Assembly (NCBI GenBank): GCA_964396785.1
Contig: CAYNFU010000012.1
Span: forward strand, 1 to 18,672
Source of the DNA: RBG-16-42-24 sp964396785
GTDB taxonomy: Bacteria > Patescibacteriota > Microgenomatia > UBA8517
DNA length: 18,672 bases
Direction of reading: 5' to 3'
Part shown: positions 1 to 7,135 of the stretch, one piece after another
Numbering within the stretch: position 1 is the stretch's first letter
Layout of the letters: each line of letters begins with the position of its first letter
Program-made: the position numbers and the translations under genes
The notes under the pieces: model-generated
What the model was told of the DNA's origin: nothing
Database searches by the model: none
What the model saw: the letters and a program-made list of their open reading frames with translations, nothing else

Positions 1-14
1 ACTCTTCAATAAAT

Positions 15-143
15 TCAAGCATAGAGAAGTTCGGAACAGTGTAATCGTGGGTCACCATATGCAACACCTTGAGTATCAAGTGAAAATTTATCGATCTGCT
101 CCTCAGTTGAAACTCGCAGATACACAACGGCGTCAGTTTTCTT
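15..143 (-). pseudogene. Serine recombinase (resolvase family) N-terminal fragment, broken
   Basis: Reading the minus strand, positions 143-69 encode the block KKTDAVVYLRVSTEEQ followed by IDKFSLDTQ. This matches the start of the catalytic domain of serine recombinases (the Y-x-R-V-S-T-x-x-Q motif with the nucleophilic Ser at about 108-110, then S-L-x-x-Q). After SLDTQ the frame continues with 17 residues that do not resemble the family and stops at 15-17. There is no ATG just before the block: the reading frame runs back into the end of the large dehydrogenase gene, and a CTT stands where a start codon would be expected before Pro-Asn-Lys-Lys. No helix-turn-helix or zinc-ribbon part is visible. 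I read it as a decayed or rearranged recombinase gene. The sequence left of the window could hold the rest, since another frame (58 to 1) ends in MLEFIEE, which weakly resembles a later part of the same domain. Confidence 0.6.
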
Positions 144-165
144 GTTTGGAAGGTTGCCTGGGTTA

Positions 166-3100
166 CTAGTTGGTTGTGGGACTATCACTTTGCCAAGTCG
201 GGTCTGTAGTTTGGGTGGAAGAAGTTGTACCCAAAACACCATTTCTATTATTTCCTGAAGAGTCAACTAGTGTTTGACCAGTACCAGCATCGAGATGATA
301 TAGCGCTACTGTGTTAGCATCCCCGGTAAATCTAGTAGTGCTTGGTGTGAAATTAGCTGTATACCGAGCGGTGTTAGATAGTCGCACTTCATCTATTCTT
401 CCTGCAAAGTACTCACCCTTGTAACTACCTGCGCTACCGATCGCGAATATGCCGTTACTGTTACTTGGTGCGGTAGTAGAAGTGTTGGTACTAGCAAGCA
501 CTCCGTTCACAAATATTTTTCTAGTGCCGTTACTCTCGCGAGAAACCGCAACATGATACCACTGGTCAAGCGCAATACTCACACCAGAGCATTGAGTTTG
601 ATTCTCTGCTGCTTGATAGTAAGCTAGATGATCATTGCCACAATCTGACCCTGCACCATCAATAAATACTGTAAACATAGCTTGGCCATACCCGGAGTTA
701 GCATCTGACATTATGGCCTCGTAAGATCCACTATCTGAAGTGCGCTTGATCCAAGCTTCATAGGTAAATGTCGTGGAAAGAGGAAGGTCTACAAATCTAG
801 CCGTATCATTAGAACCATCAAACTGCAAGCTCGCAGGTGTATACGCTGAGGTAACCGTGATAGAAACAGTAGCTATGTTACTGTCTAGTTCGCCATCATT
901 TGCTCGAAAAGTGAGGGAGTCAGATCCTACAAACCCGACATCGGGTGTATAAGTAAGATTAGCACCGCTTCCTGTAAGTATCCCATTTCCTGGCAGATCA
1001 ATAACGGTGTACGTGAGAGTAGAATTCTCTATGTCGGCAGCTGTCAAAGTTACAAATAACTGAGTATTCTGTGGTGTAGAGAGTTGTTGACTGGCCGCTT
1101 CTGGTGCATCATTCACTGAAGTAATAGCCAAGGTCACAGTTCCTACATCTGTTAGTACACCGTCACTAACAGTGTAAGTAAAGACATCACTACCATTGTA
1201 ATTAGCCGCGGGTGAGTAGGTTAGTGTTTGATCTATGTTTATTTGTACAGTGCCGTTTGTAGGAGTAGAAGTACTAATAATAGTCAACTCATCATCATTT
1301 GCATCAGTATCGTTATCTAAAACATCCAATGTCACTCCCGTGTCTTCATTGGTAGTACCCTCATCATCACTAGCTACTGGGGCATCATTGACCTCGGTAA
1401 CACTAATACTGATAATTGCTACATTACTATCTAACTCTCCATCATTGACTATAAATTCTATAGTATCTGAGCCGATATAGTTGGCATTAGGTGTATACAC
1501 TCGATTATTCTCGGTACCAGTGAGAATGCCATTCGTAGGAGGTGTCACAATTATATAACTGAGTGTGTCGTTTTCAATATCTGAGGCAGTCAAGGTTATC
1601 TCTAATTCTGTATTTTCCTGAGTAGATAGGGATTGGGCATTTGCAACCGGAGTATCATTAACCGCAGTGACCGTGAGACTAACTGTAGCAGTATCAGTGC
1701 CGCCTCGACCATCACTAATAGTGTGTTCAAATGCATCTGTACCAAAGTAATTCGTGTCTGGTGAATAAGTTACTGTGTTATTTTGATTAATTACTGCAAC
1801 ACCGTTGGTAGGTTCGGTCACTTGGATAACCTCGAGCACATCATCATCTGGATCGGAATCATTCGCGAGTACAGTGATATTTATAGAAGTATCCTCTGGG
1901 GTTTGTACCGTATCATTAATAGCTTCCGGAGAGGTGTTGCCACCAGGAAGTGGGGTGTTCATGATAGATTGGAGTTCTGTGGAACTGAGCTCTCGATCAT
2001 AGACACGGACTTCATCCATAGTTCCACTAAAAAAGTCAACATTGCTGCTGCCGTTTATCCAAGAAGCAAGTTGAAAAGTGTTTGTAACTTGAGGTAAAGC
2101 AATGGTTTGAGGGTTTCCTACAGCTACACCATTTAAGTAAGCTCTCAATTGACTACCGTTGTAGGTGAGCGCAATGTGTTCCCAACTACCTGTTGGGACT
2201 AACGTACCTACCGCAATGTCGCCGCCATTGTGAAAAGCCTGAACGCCATTGTCTAAATAATAATCACGCAAACCACCAACTGTCATAATGGTTTCATATG
2301 GTTGCGTGCTGGGATTAAATACCCAAGCTGCATAAGTAAATTGAGCGGGTAATTGGAAGTCTGCAACCGACCCTCGATCATTAGAACCATCCATTGTAAG
2401 TCCTCCACCATATCTCCCGGTTGCCCAAGTAGGTGATCCGACTAAAGTTAGGTTCTTGCCATTGCCCGAAATATCAGTAACCACTGAACCAGTACCTTCT
2501 TCAAACGAATACCCAGCTAGCAACCCTGTAATTTCTGGAGTAGTTGACTCATAAGTAGCAGTGTAGGCTAGATTCTGGTCAGGAGCCAGAATAGTATGAG
2601 TGGCAGTACCTTCATCAGACCAAGAATCAAAAGTATATATACCTTGAGTTGAGGGAGCGGAAATACTATGTTGAAAATCAATAACAGTGGTAAGAATAAA
2701 AGGTGTAGTTCTCGTAAAACCATCAATTACTAAATCCAATCCAGTAGGTACAGTATCAAAACTCAACTCAACAGTCTCAGGATAGATCTGAACTGCTTGC
2801 GTATCTGAAAGTCCATCTGAATCAGTAACTGTAAGAATAAATTGAAAGGATATTTCATCGTTAATCTCATGACCAGATACCGGAATATCAAAAGTGCCAG
2901 ACGTTCCACTAAGTGGGCCAACTTCTGGGTGAGTGTGACTCAAGTGAATCAACGCCACATTCCAAGAATAATTAGCGCCTGTTAAAGTACTGTCTGCGTC
3001 GGAGGCACTAGCACTGAAGTCCACAGTCTCACCAGCACGGAATGTTATGGGGTCACCAGTTTGATCAGAAAGTGTAGAAACTGTAAAAGTATCAATGGTT

Positions 3101-4611
3101 GGTGGAATACCAATAATCAACTGTATAGGGTCAGATAGTGTTTGATTGACGCCATCTGAAACAGTTACGCGAACAGTATAGCTGCCCTTAGTAGTATAGG
3201 TATAAGAGGGATTCTGCTCAGTTGAAGAAGAACTACCATCATCAAAAGCCCAGGAATAACTCAATGGTTGGCCCTCCGGGTCGGTAGCAGTTAAAGTAAA
3301 ATCGATTGTTGCAGGTACTGTGGGGCTAGATGTAATGCTTGCAGAAACATTTGTTATTTGGGGAGCTTGATTAGTAGCAGTATATTTAATTCTACGTACG
3401 GTACCTGGATTCTGATTGTTTTCCCAAGAGATACCAATATCAACATAGTACACAGCACCATCTGGACCTTGCTCAAAATCCACAATCTCTCCGTAAGGAC
3501 CATCAGAACTTCCATCAGTAGGTTCAAAGTTAAAAGTATCAATAAATGTCCCAGACTGAGGATCGAGGTCAAAACCTCGAACCCAATTCTGGACGTAATC
3601 CCCATAAAAGTAATCACCGTCATACTGTGTAGGGAAATTGCCGTCTCTATAAACCAAGCCGCCTACTACTGAAGAATCTCTTCCGGCATGCGGGTAGGAA
3701 TAGAAAGGACTCTGGTAAGTTCCTGGATTAGTAGGTGGAGTACAGTTGCCACCGCTTTGAGTTTTTTGAGGTCCTTCGCAAATCGGCCAACCATAATTCG
3801 CACCAGCTGCACCCAAATTAACTTCTTCATGAGAGTTGATAGCGTCATTACCGCCTACATCACCGATATACATTCGACCAGTTTCATTATCAAAAGAAAA
3901 TCTGAAGGGATTTCTCAAACCCAGCGCCCAAATTGCATCAAGATTCGGTCCAGCACCATCGTAGAAAGGATTATCCGTGGGAATACTGCCATTCAGATTA
4001 ACTCGAAGTAGTTTACCTCGGTAGCTAGTTAGGCTTTGCACCTCATTTGCGCGGTCAAAACCATCACCAATAGAAATGTAGAGTTTGTTACCTGATCCTA
4101 CTTGTACACTACCCCCATGGTGCCATACAGGTGCCTCAACAGGACCATCTTCATCGTTATCTTGCCAAACAACAAACTCACTCAACACACTCGCAGTGTT
4201 ACCTGAAGCAGTGAATCTAGAAACGCGATCAACCAATGGCGAATTAGCAGTATAGAATAAATAAAAATAACCATTAGTGTCAAAATCTGGATCAAGAGCA
4301 ATACCGGTTAAACCACGTTCGCCCATCTGAGTATTCACATTCGTCAATGTCATGAACGGCGTAGCATCTACTTGAGAAGCACCTGCCTGAACGATATCAA
4401 CTGCACCAAAGCGATCAATAATCAGCATCCGGCCATCCGGTAAGAACTCTATAGCAGTGGGTTGATTCAGATCAGTAATTAAAGTTTCAGTTACAAAATC
4501 TGTGGGTGGAAAAGCATGTGTTGTAGGTGGTGTCGTTAGAAAAAGAACCAGTAAGACGGTGATGGTGAAAAAAAGCTTCAAGTTTTTAAGTTTTAAAACG
4601 GTATCAATCAT
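166..4611 (-). CDS. Secreted PQQ-type sugar dehydrogenase with PKD, LamG and tandem-95 repeats
   Basis: This is a 1481-residue exported protein. A signal peptide (basic start, hydrophobic 13-25, likely cleavage after Thr-His-Ala 33) is followed by a glucose/sorbosone dehydrogenase-type beta-propeller (about 36-410). The propeller shows HHGGS (164-168, holding the usual catalytic His), LGLRNPFRF (230-238), NYGWP (272-276) and a GDYFYGDY segment (332-339). Then come a PKD domain (415-500), an Ig/PKD-like domain (505-610), an InlB B-repeat-like domain (613-688), a LamG/concanavalin-type domain (697-885), four tandem-95/cadherin-like repeats (893-1255) with Asp-rich Ca-binding turns, and a second LamG domain (1258-1445). 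The family oxidises sugars at the cell surface using PQQ; PQQ use here is inferred. I see no C-terminal membrane segment or sorting motif, so the anchor is unknown. No Shine-Dalgarno site precedes the ATG. A TTGACA lies at 4661-4666 (minus) but the -10 is unclear. It is probably cargo of an integrated element. Confidence 0.85.
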   Translation of the reverse strand: MIDTVLKLKNLKLFFTITVLLVLFLTTPPTTHAFPPTDFVTETLITDLNQPTAIEFLPDGRMLIIDRFGAVDIVQAGASQVDATPFMTLTNVNTQMGERGLTGIALDPDFDTNGYFYLFYTANSPLVDRVSRFTASGNTASVLSEFVVWQDNDEDGPVEAPVWHHGGSVQVGSGNKLYISIGDGFDRANEVQSLTSYRGKLLRVNLNGSIPTDNPFYDGAGPNLDAIWALGLRNPFRFSFDNETGRMYIGDVGGNDAINSHEEVNLGAAGANYGWPICEGPQKTQSGGNCTPPTNPGTYQSPFYSYPHAGRDSSVVGGLVYRDGNFPTQYDGDYFYGDYVQNWVRGFDLDPQSGTFIDTFNFEPTDGSSDGPYGEIVDFEQGPDGAVYYVDIGISWENNQNPGTVRRIKYTATNQAPQITNVSASITSSPTVPATIDFTLTATDPEGQPLSYSWAFDDGSSSSTEQNPSYTYTTKGSYTVRVTVSDGVNQTLSDPIQLIIGIPPTIDTFTVSTLSDQTGDPITFRAGETVDFSASASDADSTLTGANYSWNVALIHLSHTHPEVGPLSGTSGTFDIPVSGHEINDEISFQFILTVTDSDGLSDTQAVQIYPETVELSFDTVPTGLDLVIDGFTRTTPFILTTVIDFQHSISAPSTQGIYTFDSWSDEGTATHTILAPDQNLAYTATYESTTPEITGLLAGYSFEEGTGSVVTDISGNGKNLTLVGSPTWATGRYGGGLTMDGSNDRGSVADFQLPAQFTYAAWVFNPSTQPYETIMTVGGLRDYYLDNGVQAFHNGGDIAVGTLVPTGSWEHIALTYNGSQLRAYLNGVAVGNPQTIALPQVTNTFQLASWINGSSNVDFFSGTMDEVRVYDRELSSTELQSIMNTPLPGGNTSPEAINDTVQTPEDTSINITVLANDSDPDDDVLEVIQVTEPTNGVAVINQNNTVTYSPDTNYFGTDAFEHTISDGRGGTDTATVSLTVTAVNDTPVANAQSLSTQENTELEITLTASDIENDTLSYIIVTPPTNGILTGTENNRVYTPNANYIGSDTIEFIVNDGELDSNVAIISISVTEVNDAPVASDDEGTTNEDTGVTLDVLDNDTDANDDELTIISTSTPTNGTVQINIDQTLTYSPAANYNGSDVFTYTVSDGVLTDVGTVTLAITSVNDAPEAASQQLSTPQNTQLFVTLTAADIENSTLTYTVIDLPGNGILTGSGANLTYTPDVGFVGSDSLTFRANDGELDSNIATVSITVTSAYTPASLQFDGSNDTARFVDLPLSTTFTYEAWIKRTSDSGSYEAIMSDANSGYGQAMFTVFIDGAGSDCGNDHLAYYQAAENQTQCSGVSIALDQWYHVAVSRESNGTRKIFVNGVLASTNTSTTAPSNSNGIFAIGSAGSYKGEYFAGRIDEVRLSNTARYTANFTPSTTRFTGDANTVALYHLDAGTGQTLVDSSGNNRNGVLGTTSSTQTTDPTWQSDSPTTN
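847..1935 (-). repeat. Four tandem-95/cadherin-like protein repeats in an A-B-A-B order
   Basis: These are residues 893-1255 of the large secreted protein. Each repeat is about 90 residues and ends near V-N-D-x-P or the equivalent. Repeats 1 and 3 carry an Asp-rich turn (NDSDPDDD and NDTDANDD). Repeats 2 and 4 share DIEN, NGILTG, GSD and NDGELDSN. The pattern suggests duplication of a two-domain unit rather than of a single repeat. The function is probably a calcium-stiffened spacer or adhesive stalk (inferred from the family). Confidence 0.75.
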
Positions 4612-4878
4612 TAGGTGTCTTGTTTCAATCTCGTATTAAGATCCTATATTTATAGGTAAATGTCAATACTCTACGTGGGTTATATGGGTGTTAGCTTATT
4701 TTTCTTGTTATTTTTCTTTTCTTCATAGCTTTGAATGTGTTTCCTGGTACCGTGCCACTATGTGCTGCCACCTCACCTTGGAGCCAAACTGATTGGGAAG
4801 AGAGAGTAGGACCAACAAACTGGTCAGACATCAGTAGACATGACTCGTCAATCAATATTGATATCGCTTCTGGAGAAA
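4612..4878. other. Spacer between the secreted dehydrogenase and the tRNA fragment, with inverted repeats
   Basis: I see no convincing gene here. There are short open frames on both strands (for example a 46-codon ATG frame on the minus strand, 4831-4691, ending in a Lys/Arg-rich tail), but they have no recognised family and no start signal. Two inverted repeats are visible. CCTATA-TT-TATAGG (4643-4656) lies between the dehydrogenase start and a minus-strand TTGACA at 4661-4666. A perfect 12-base palindrome, ATCAATATTGAT (4851-4862), lies 16 nt left of the tRNA fragment. The stretch probably carries the dehydrogenase promoter and the end of the element. Confidence 0.4.
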
Positions 4879-4924
4879 CCACTCTTTCAAGGTGGAAATC
4901 AGGGTTCAATTCCCTGTAGGGTCA
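4879..4924 (+). pseudogene. 3' half of tRNA-Glu(UUC), probable integration attachment site
   Basis: The anticodon stem CCACT (4879-4883) pairs with GGTGG (4891-4895) around the loop CTTTCAA, giving anticodon TTC (4886-4888), glutamate. A four-base variable region (4896-4899) follows. The T stem CAGGG/CCCTG (4900-4904 and 4912-4916) encloses the loop TTCAATT, then comes the acceptor strand TAGGGTC (4917-4923) with discriminator A at 4924; CCA is not encoded. The matching 5' acceptor strand (GACCCTA) and a D arm are absent from the bases just upstream, and I found no such strand nearby. A tRNA that begins exactly at its anticodon stem is what integrases leave behind at the far end of an element inserted in a tRNA gene. 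The intact copy would lie left of the window. Confidence 0.75.
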
Positions 4925-4969
4925 CTTTTTCACAGATTTTTGAGACAGGATATGATATGGTCTGATTTC

Positions 4970-4998
4970 TTGACAAGGGATTAACCTAGCTATACAAT
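4970..4998 (+). promoter_or_regulatory. Promoter of the greA leader
   Basis: TTGACA (4970-4975), a 17-nt spacer and TACAAT (4993-4998) form a near-consensus sigma-70 promoter. Transcription should start near 5004-5006, about 138 nt before the greA ATG. It lies just outside the tRNA fragment, so it belongs to the host backbone. Confidence 0.75.
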
Positions 4999-5004
4999 TC
5001 TCGA

Positions 5005-5142
5005 ATAATAATCCAATGTTTACCCTTTCTCCAGTAACTAAGACTACTTGCACAAATAAGTAGTTTGTGGAGAGAAAGGGTGAATTTAATCTCTCCGCCG
5101 ACAATTAGGGGGAGATTTTTTTAAAGGTGTAGTAAGAAGCAA
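5005..5142 (+). ncRNA. Structured leader of greA, candidate transcription attenuator
   Basis: Two alternative folds can be drawn. Fold 1: ACCCTTTCTC (5022-5031) pairs with GAGAAAGGGT (5072-5081), enclosing a second stem ACTACTT/AAGTAGT (5043-5049, 5058-5064). This leaves the downstream terminator stem free to form. Fold 2: 5067-5075 pairs with 5090-5098 (nine pairs including one G-U), using bases from both hairpin 1 and the terminator 5' arm, so it would act as an antiterminator. The arrangement of promoter, switchable hairpins and terminator directly before the gene is that of an attenuator. The signal it senses is not visible. It could also yield a short stable RNA ending near 5122. Confidence 0.55.
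5088..5122 (+). terminator. Intrinsic terminator inside the greA leader
   Basis: AATCTCTCC (5088-5096) pairs with the complementary stretch 5109-5117 (nine pairs, one G-U) around a 12-nt loop, and a run of seven T follows (5116-5122, the first two also closing the stem). It lies between the promoter and the greA start, so it would stop greA transcription unless the alternative antiterminator fold forms. Confidence 0.7.
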
Positions 5143-5622
5143 ATGATGACATATATAAAACAAATCCAAATGACAAAAGAAGGGTACGAAGCTCTGCAAA
5201 AGGAGTTGGCGATTCTCGTGGATCAAAAAAGGCCCAAATTAGTCGAGCGCCTATCATTCGCAAGACAGCAAGGAGATCTATCGGAAAATAGCGACTATAT
5301 AAATGCCAAAGAGGAACTCGAATTTCTTGACGGAAGGATTGATGAGCTTGAAGGGGTAATCAAAACCGCAGAGGTTGTAAACGGCAGTTCCCACAGAAAA
5401 CTTTCCGACGGAGTCTCCCTGGGGACAAAAGTGACACTCAAAGTAAACGGCGACAAGCACGTCTTTGAAATAGTAGGCGAGTGGGAAGCGGATCCGGTTA
5501 ATAAGAAAATTTCCCACGAGTCACCCTTGGGGCGTGCCCTGGTAGGTAAAAAAATTGGGGATAAGGTCGAGGTTGAAGCTCCGGCGGGTAAGGTTAAATA
5601 CGAAATACTCGCCATAGAGTAA
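5143..5622 (+). CDS. greA: Transcription elongation factor GreA
   Basis: GreA inserts its coiled coil into the secondary channel of RNA polymerase and stimulates cleavage of backtracked RNA. The 159-residue length is normal. The N-terminal coiled coil (about 10-80) carries the tip motif GDLSENSDY (44-52), with the acidic pair Asp45/Glu48 that coordinates the catalytic metal. A C-terminal FKBP-like domain follows (about 87-158), with the typical SPLGRALVGKKIGD segment. Two adjacent ATG codons (5143, 5146) are possible starts. AAAGGTG at 5123-5129 is a weak, rather distant Shine-Dalgarno site. A later Met (codon 10) matches the conserved Met-Thr of the family but has no upstream signal. It is the only gene here with a long structured leader containing a terminator. 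It is followed 61 nt later by lysS. Confidence 0.95.
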   Translation: MMTYIKQIQMTKEGYEALQKELAILVDQKRPKLVERLSFARQQGDLSENSDYINAKEELEFLDGRIDELEGVIKTAEVVNGSSHRKLSDGVSLGTKVTLKVNGDKHVFEIVGEWEADPVNKKISHESPLGRALVGKKIGDKVEVEAPAGKVKYEILAIE

Positions 5623-5671
5623 GTTTTAATACTCCTTAATTCATTTCATTTTTTAAAGCCCGCTTTTAATA

Positions 5672-5677
5672 TATAAT
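5672..5677 (+). promoter_or_regulatory. TATAAT box 6 nt before the lysS start
   Basis: A perfect TATAAT ends six bases before the ATG at 5684, so the predicted transcript would begin at or next to the start codon (leaderless). The -35 region is T-rich without a clear TTGACA. Confidence 0.55.
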
Positions 5678-5683
5678 CAGGCT

Positions 5684-7135
5684 ATGGCAAGGGCAATTGA
5701 TGCAATAAAAAAAGATAGGATAGAGAAGCTCGAAAAGCTCAAAGGTCTTGGAGTTAATCCTTACCCTTCAAAAATTGAGCTTTCGGGGGACCTTGTAAAA
5801 ATTGCAAAAGCCCGGGAATCTCTCGGGAAAAAAGTTCTTACTGCCGGAAGAATTTGGTCTCTCAGAAAACACGGAGGAGTAATTTTTGCAGACCTGAAAG
5901 ACGATTCTGAGAAAATTCAACTCCTATTTCAAGAAAAGAGTCTTGGGAAAGACTTTGAAGTTTTAGATTTAATAGACACCGCCGATTTTCTTGCCGCAAT
6001 CGGCGAGGTTATAAAGACTCCGGCGGGGGAAGTAACTGTCGACGTAGAGAAGTATCAGCTATTATCAAAGGCCTTAAGACCGCTGCCCGATGAGTGGTAT
6101 GGCTTAAAAGACGTCGAAGAGCGATTTCGCAAACGCTATTTGGACCTACTTTTAAATCCCGAGGTAAGAAAAAGGTTTGACGTCAGGTCCCAACTTGTTC
6201 GTGAGGTAAGAGGATATTTAGATGGTCTAGGATACTTGGAAGTCGAAACCCCGACTCTCCAACCACTCTATGGGGGAGCAAACGCAAAACCCTTCAAAAC
6301 TCACCTTAACGCACTTGACGCTGATATGTATTTAAGAATTGCCGACGAGCTTTATTTAAAGCGTCTTGTTGTCGGAGGATATGAAAAAGTATATGAAATC
6401 TGTAAAGACTTCAGAAATGAAGGAATGGACTTGGCCCACAACCCCGAATTTACGATGATTGAGTATTATGAAGCCTATGCCGACTACGGGAAAGTAATGG
6501 ATGTAACTGAAGGACTTTTTAAGCACCTTGCCCAGGCAATATTTGGGAAGATGGAGCTTAGTGTCGCGGATAAGGTGATTGATATTTCTAAAAAGTGGCC
6601 GAGGATAACAATGACAGATATTTTGAAGGATAAACTTGGGCTCGATATTTCCAAAGAATCCCAAGAGAGTTTAGCCAAATTTTGTAAAGATAAAGGAATG
6701 ACACTTGTGGGTGGAGAGTCAAAAGGACAACTTACTTTCCTGATATTTGAGCATCAAGTTACACCCCTTTTGGTTGACCCCACTTGGATAATCGATTATC
6801 CCAAAGACGTGAGTCCCCTATCAAAAGACCATAAAGAGGAAGGTTGGGTTGAAAGGTTCGAGGGTTACATCGGGGGAAAGGAAATTTGCGACGGCTGGAG
6901 CGAAGTTAACGACCCCCTGGAGCAAAGAAGACGGTTTGAATCAGATACTTTAGCCGCCAGGAAAGATAAAGAAGAAGCACAACAGGTCGACGAGGATTTT
7001 ATCGAAGCCATGGAATATGGTATGCCCCCACTCGGAGGAATTGGAATTGGAATTGATAGGCTCACCATGTTTTTCACCAATACTTGGTCAATTAAAGAGG
7101 TCATACTATTTCCCACAATGCGCCCAGAAAAATAA
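5684..7135 (+). CDS. lysS: Lysyl-tRNA synthetase, class II
   Basis: It charges tRNA-Lys with lysine using ATP in the cytoplasm. The 483-residue length fits the bacterial class II enzyme. The N-terminal OB-fold anticodon-binding domain spans about 50-130. The catalytic domain has motif 1 around 160-195, motif 2 with CKDFRNEGMDLAHNPEFT (240-257, FRNE 243-246), and motif 3 GIGIGIDRLTMFF (452-464), and ends in the usual LFPTMRPEK. The ATG at 5684 follows a TATAAT box by six bases and lacks a Shine-Dalgarno site. Its stop overlaps the start of the HD-domain gene (TAATG at 7133-7137), so the two are probably translated from one message. Confidence 0.96.
   Translation: MARAIDAIKKDRIEKLEKLKGLGVNPYPSKIELSGDLVKIAKARESLGKKVLTAGRIWSLRKHGGVIFADLKDDSEKIQLLFQEKSLGKDFEVLDLIDTADFLAAIGEVIKTPAGEVTVDVEKYQLLSKALRPLPDEWYGLKDVEERFRKRYLDLLLNPEVRKRFDVRSQLVREVRGYLDGLGYLEVETPTLQPLYGGANAKPFKTHLNALDADMYLRIADELYLKRLVVGGYEKVYEICKDFRNEGMDLAHNPEFTMIEYYEAYADYGKVMDVTEGLFKHLAQAIFGKMELSVADKVIDISKKWPRITMTDILKDKLGLDISKESQESLAKFCKDKGMTLVGGESKGQLTFLIFEHQVTPLLVDPTWIIDYPKDVSPLSKDHKEEGWVERFEGYIGGKEICDGWSEVNDPLEQRRRFESDTLAARKDKEEAQQVDEDFIEAMEYGMPPLGGIGIGIDRLTMFFTNTWSIKEVILFPTMRPEK

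Noticed and set aside
49..55. GGGTCAC near the left edge as the second attachment copy
   Set aside because: Only seven bases match the tRNA end, with no T arm before it. Such a match is expected by chance, and the bases fit coding sequence.
3354..4011. Several open frames of 60-107 codons within the dehydrogenase gene on both strands
   Set aside because: They are shadows of the long gene, with no start signals and no similarity to known proteins.
4691..4919. Short open frames on both strands over the tRNA fragment (62 and 72 codons)
   Set aside because: They run into the tRNA half, have no recognisable family, and show no start signal. The longer minus frame starts with TTG inside the tRNA.
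4853..4924. A complete but unusual tRNA-Glu, or one with an intron
   Set aside because: The bases where the acceptor 5' strand and D arm should be do not pair with TAGGGTC, and no GACCCTA strand was found nearby upstream.
5067..5122. T-box riboswitch before greA-lysS
   Set aside because: AAAGGGTG resembles part of a T-box, but the TGGN bulge and the specifier stem are missing.
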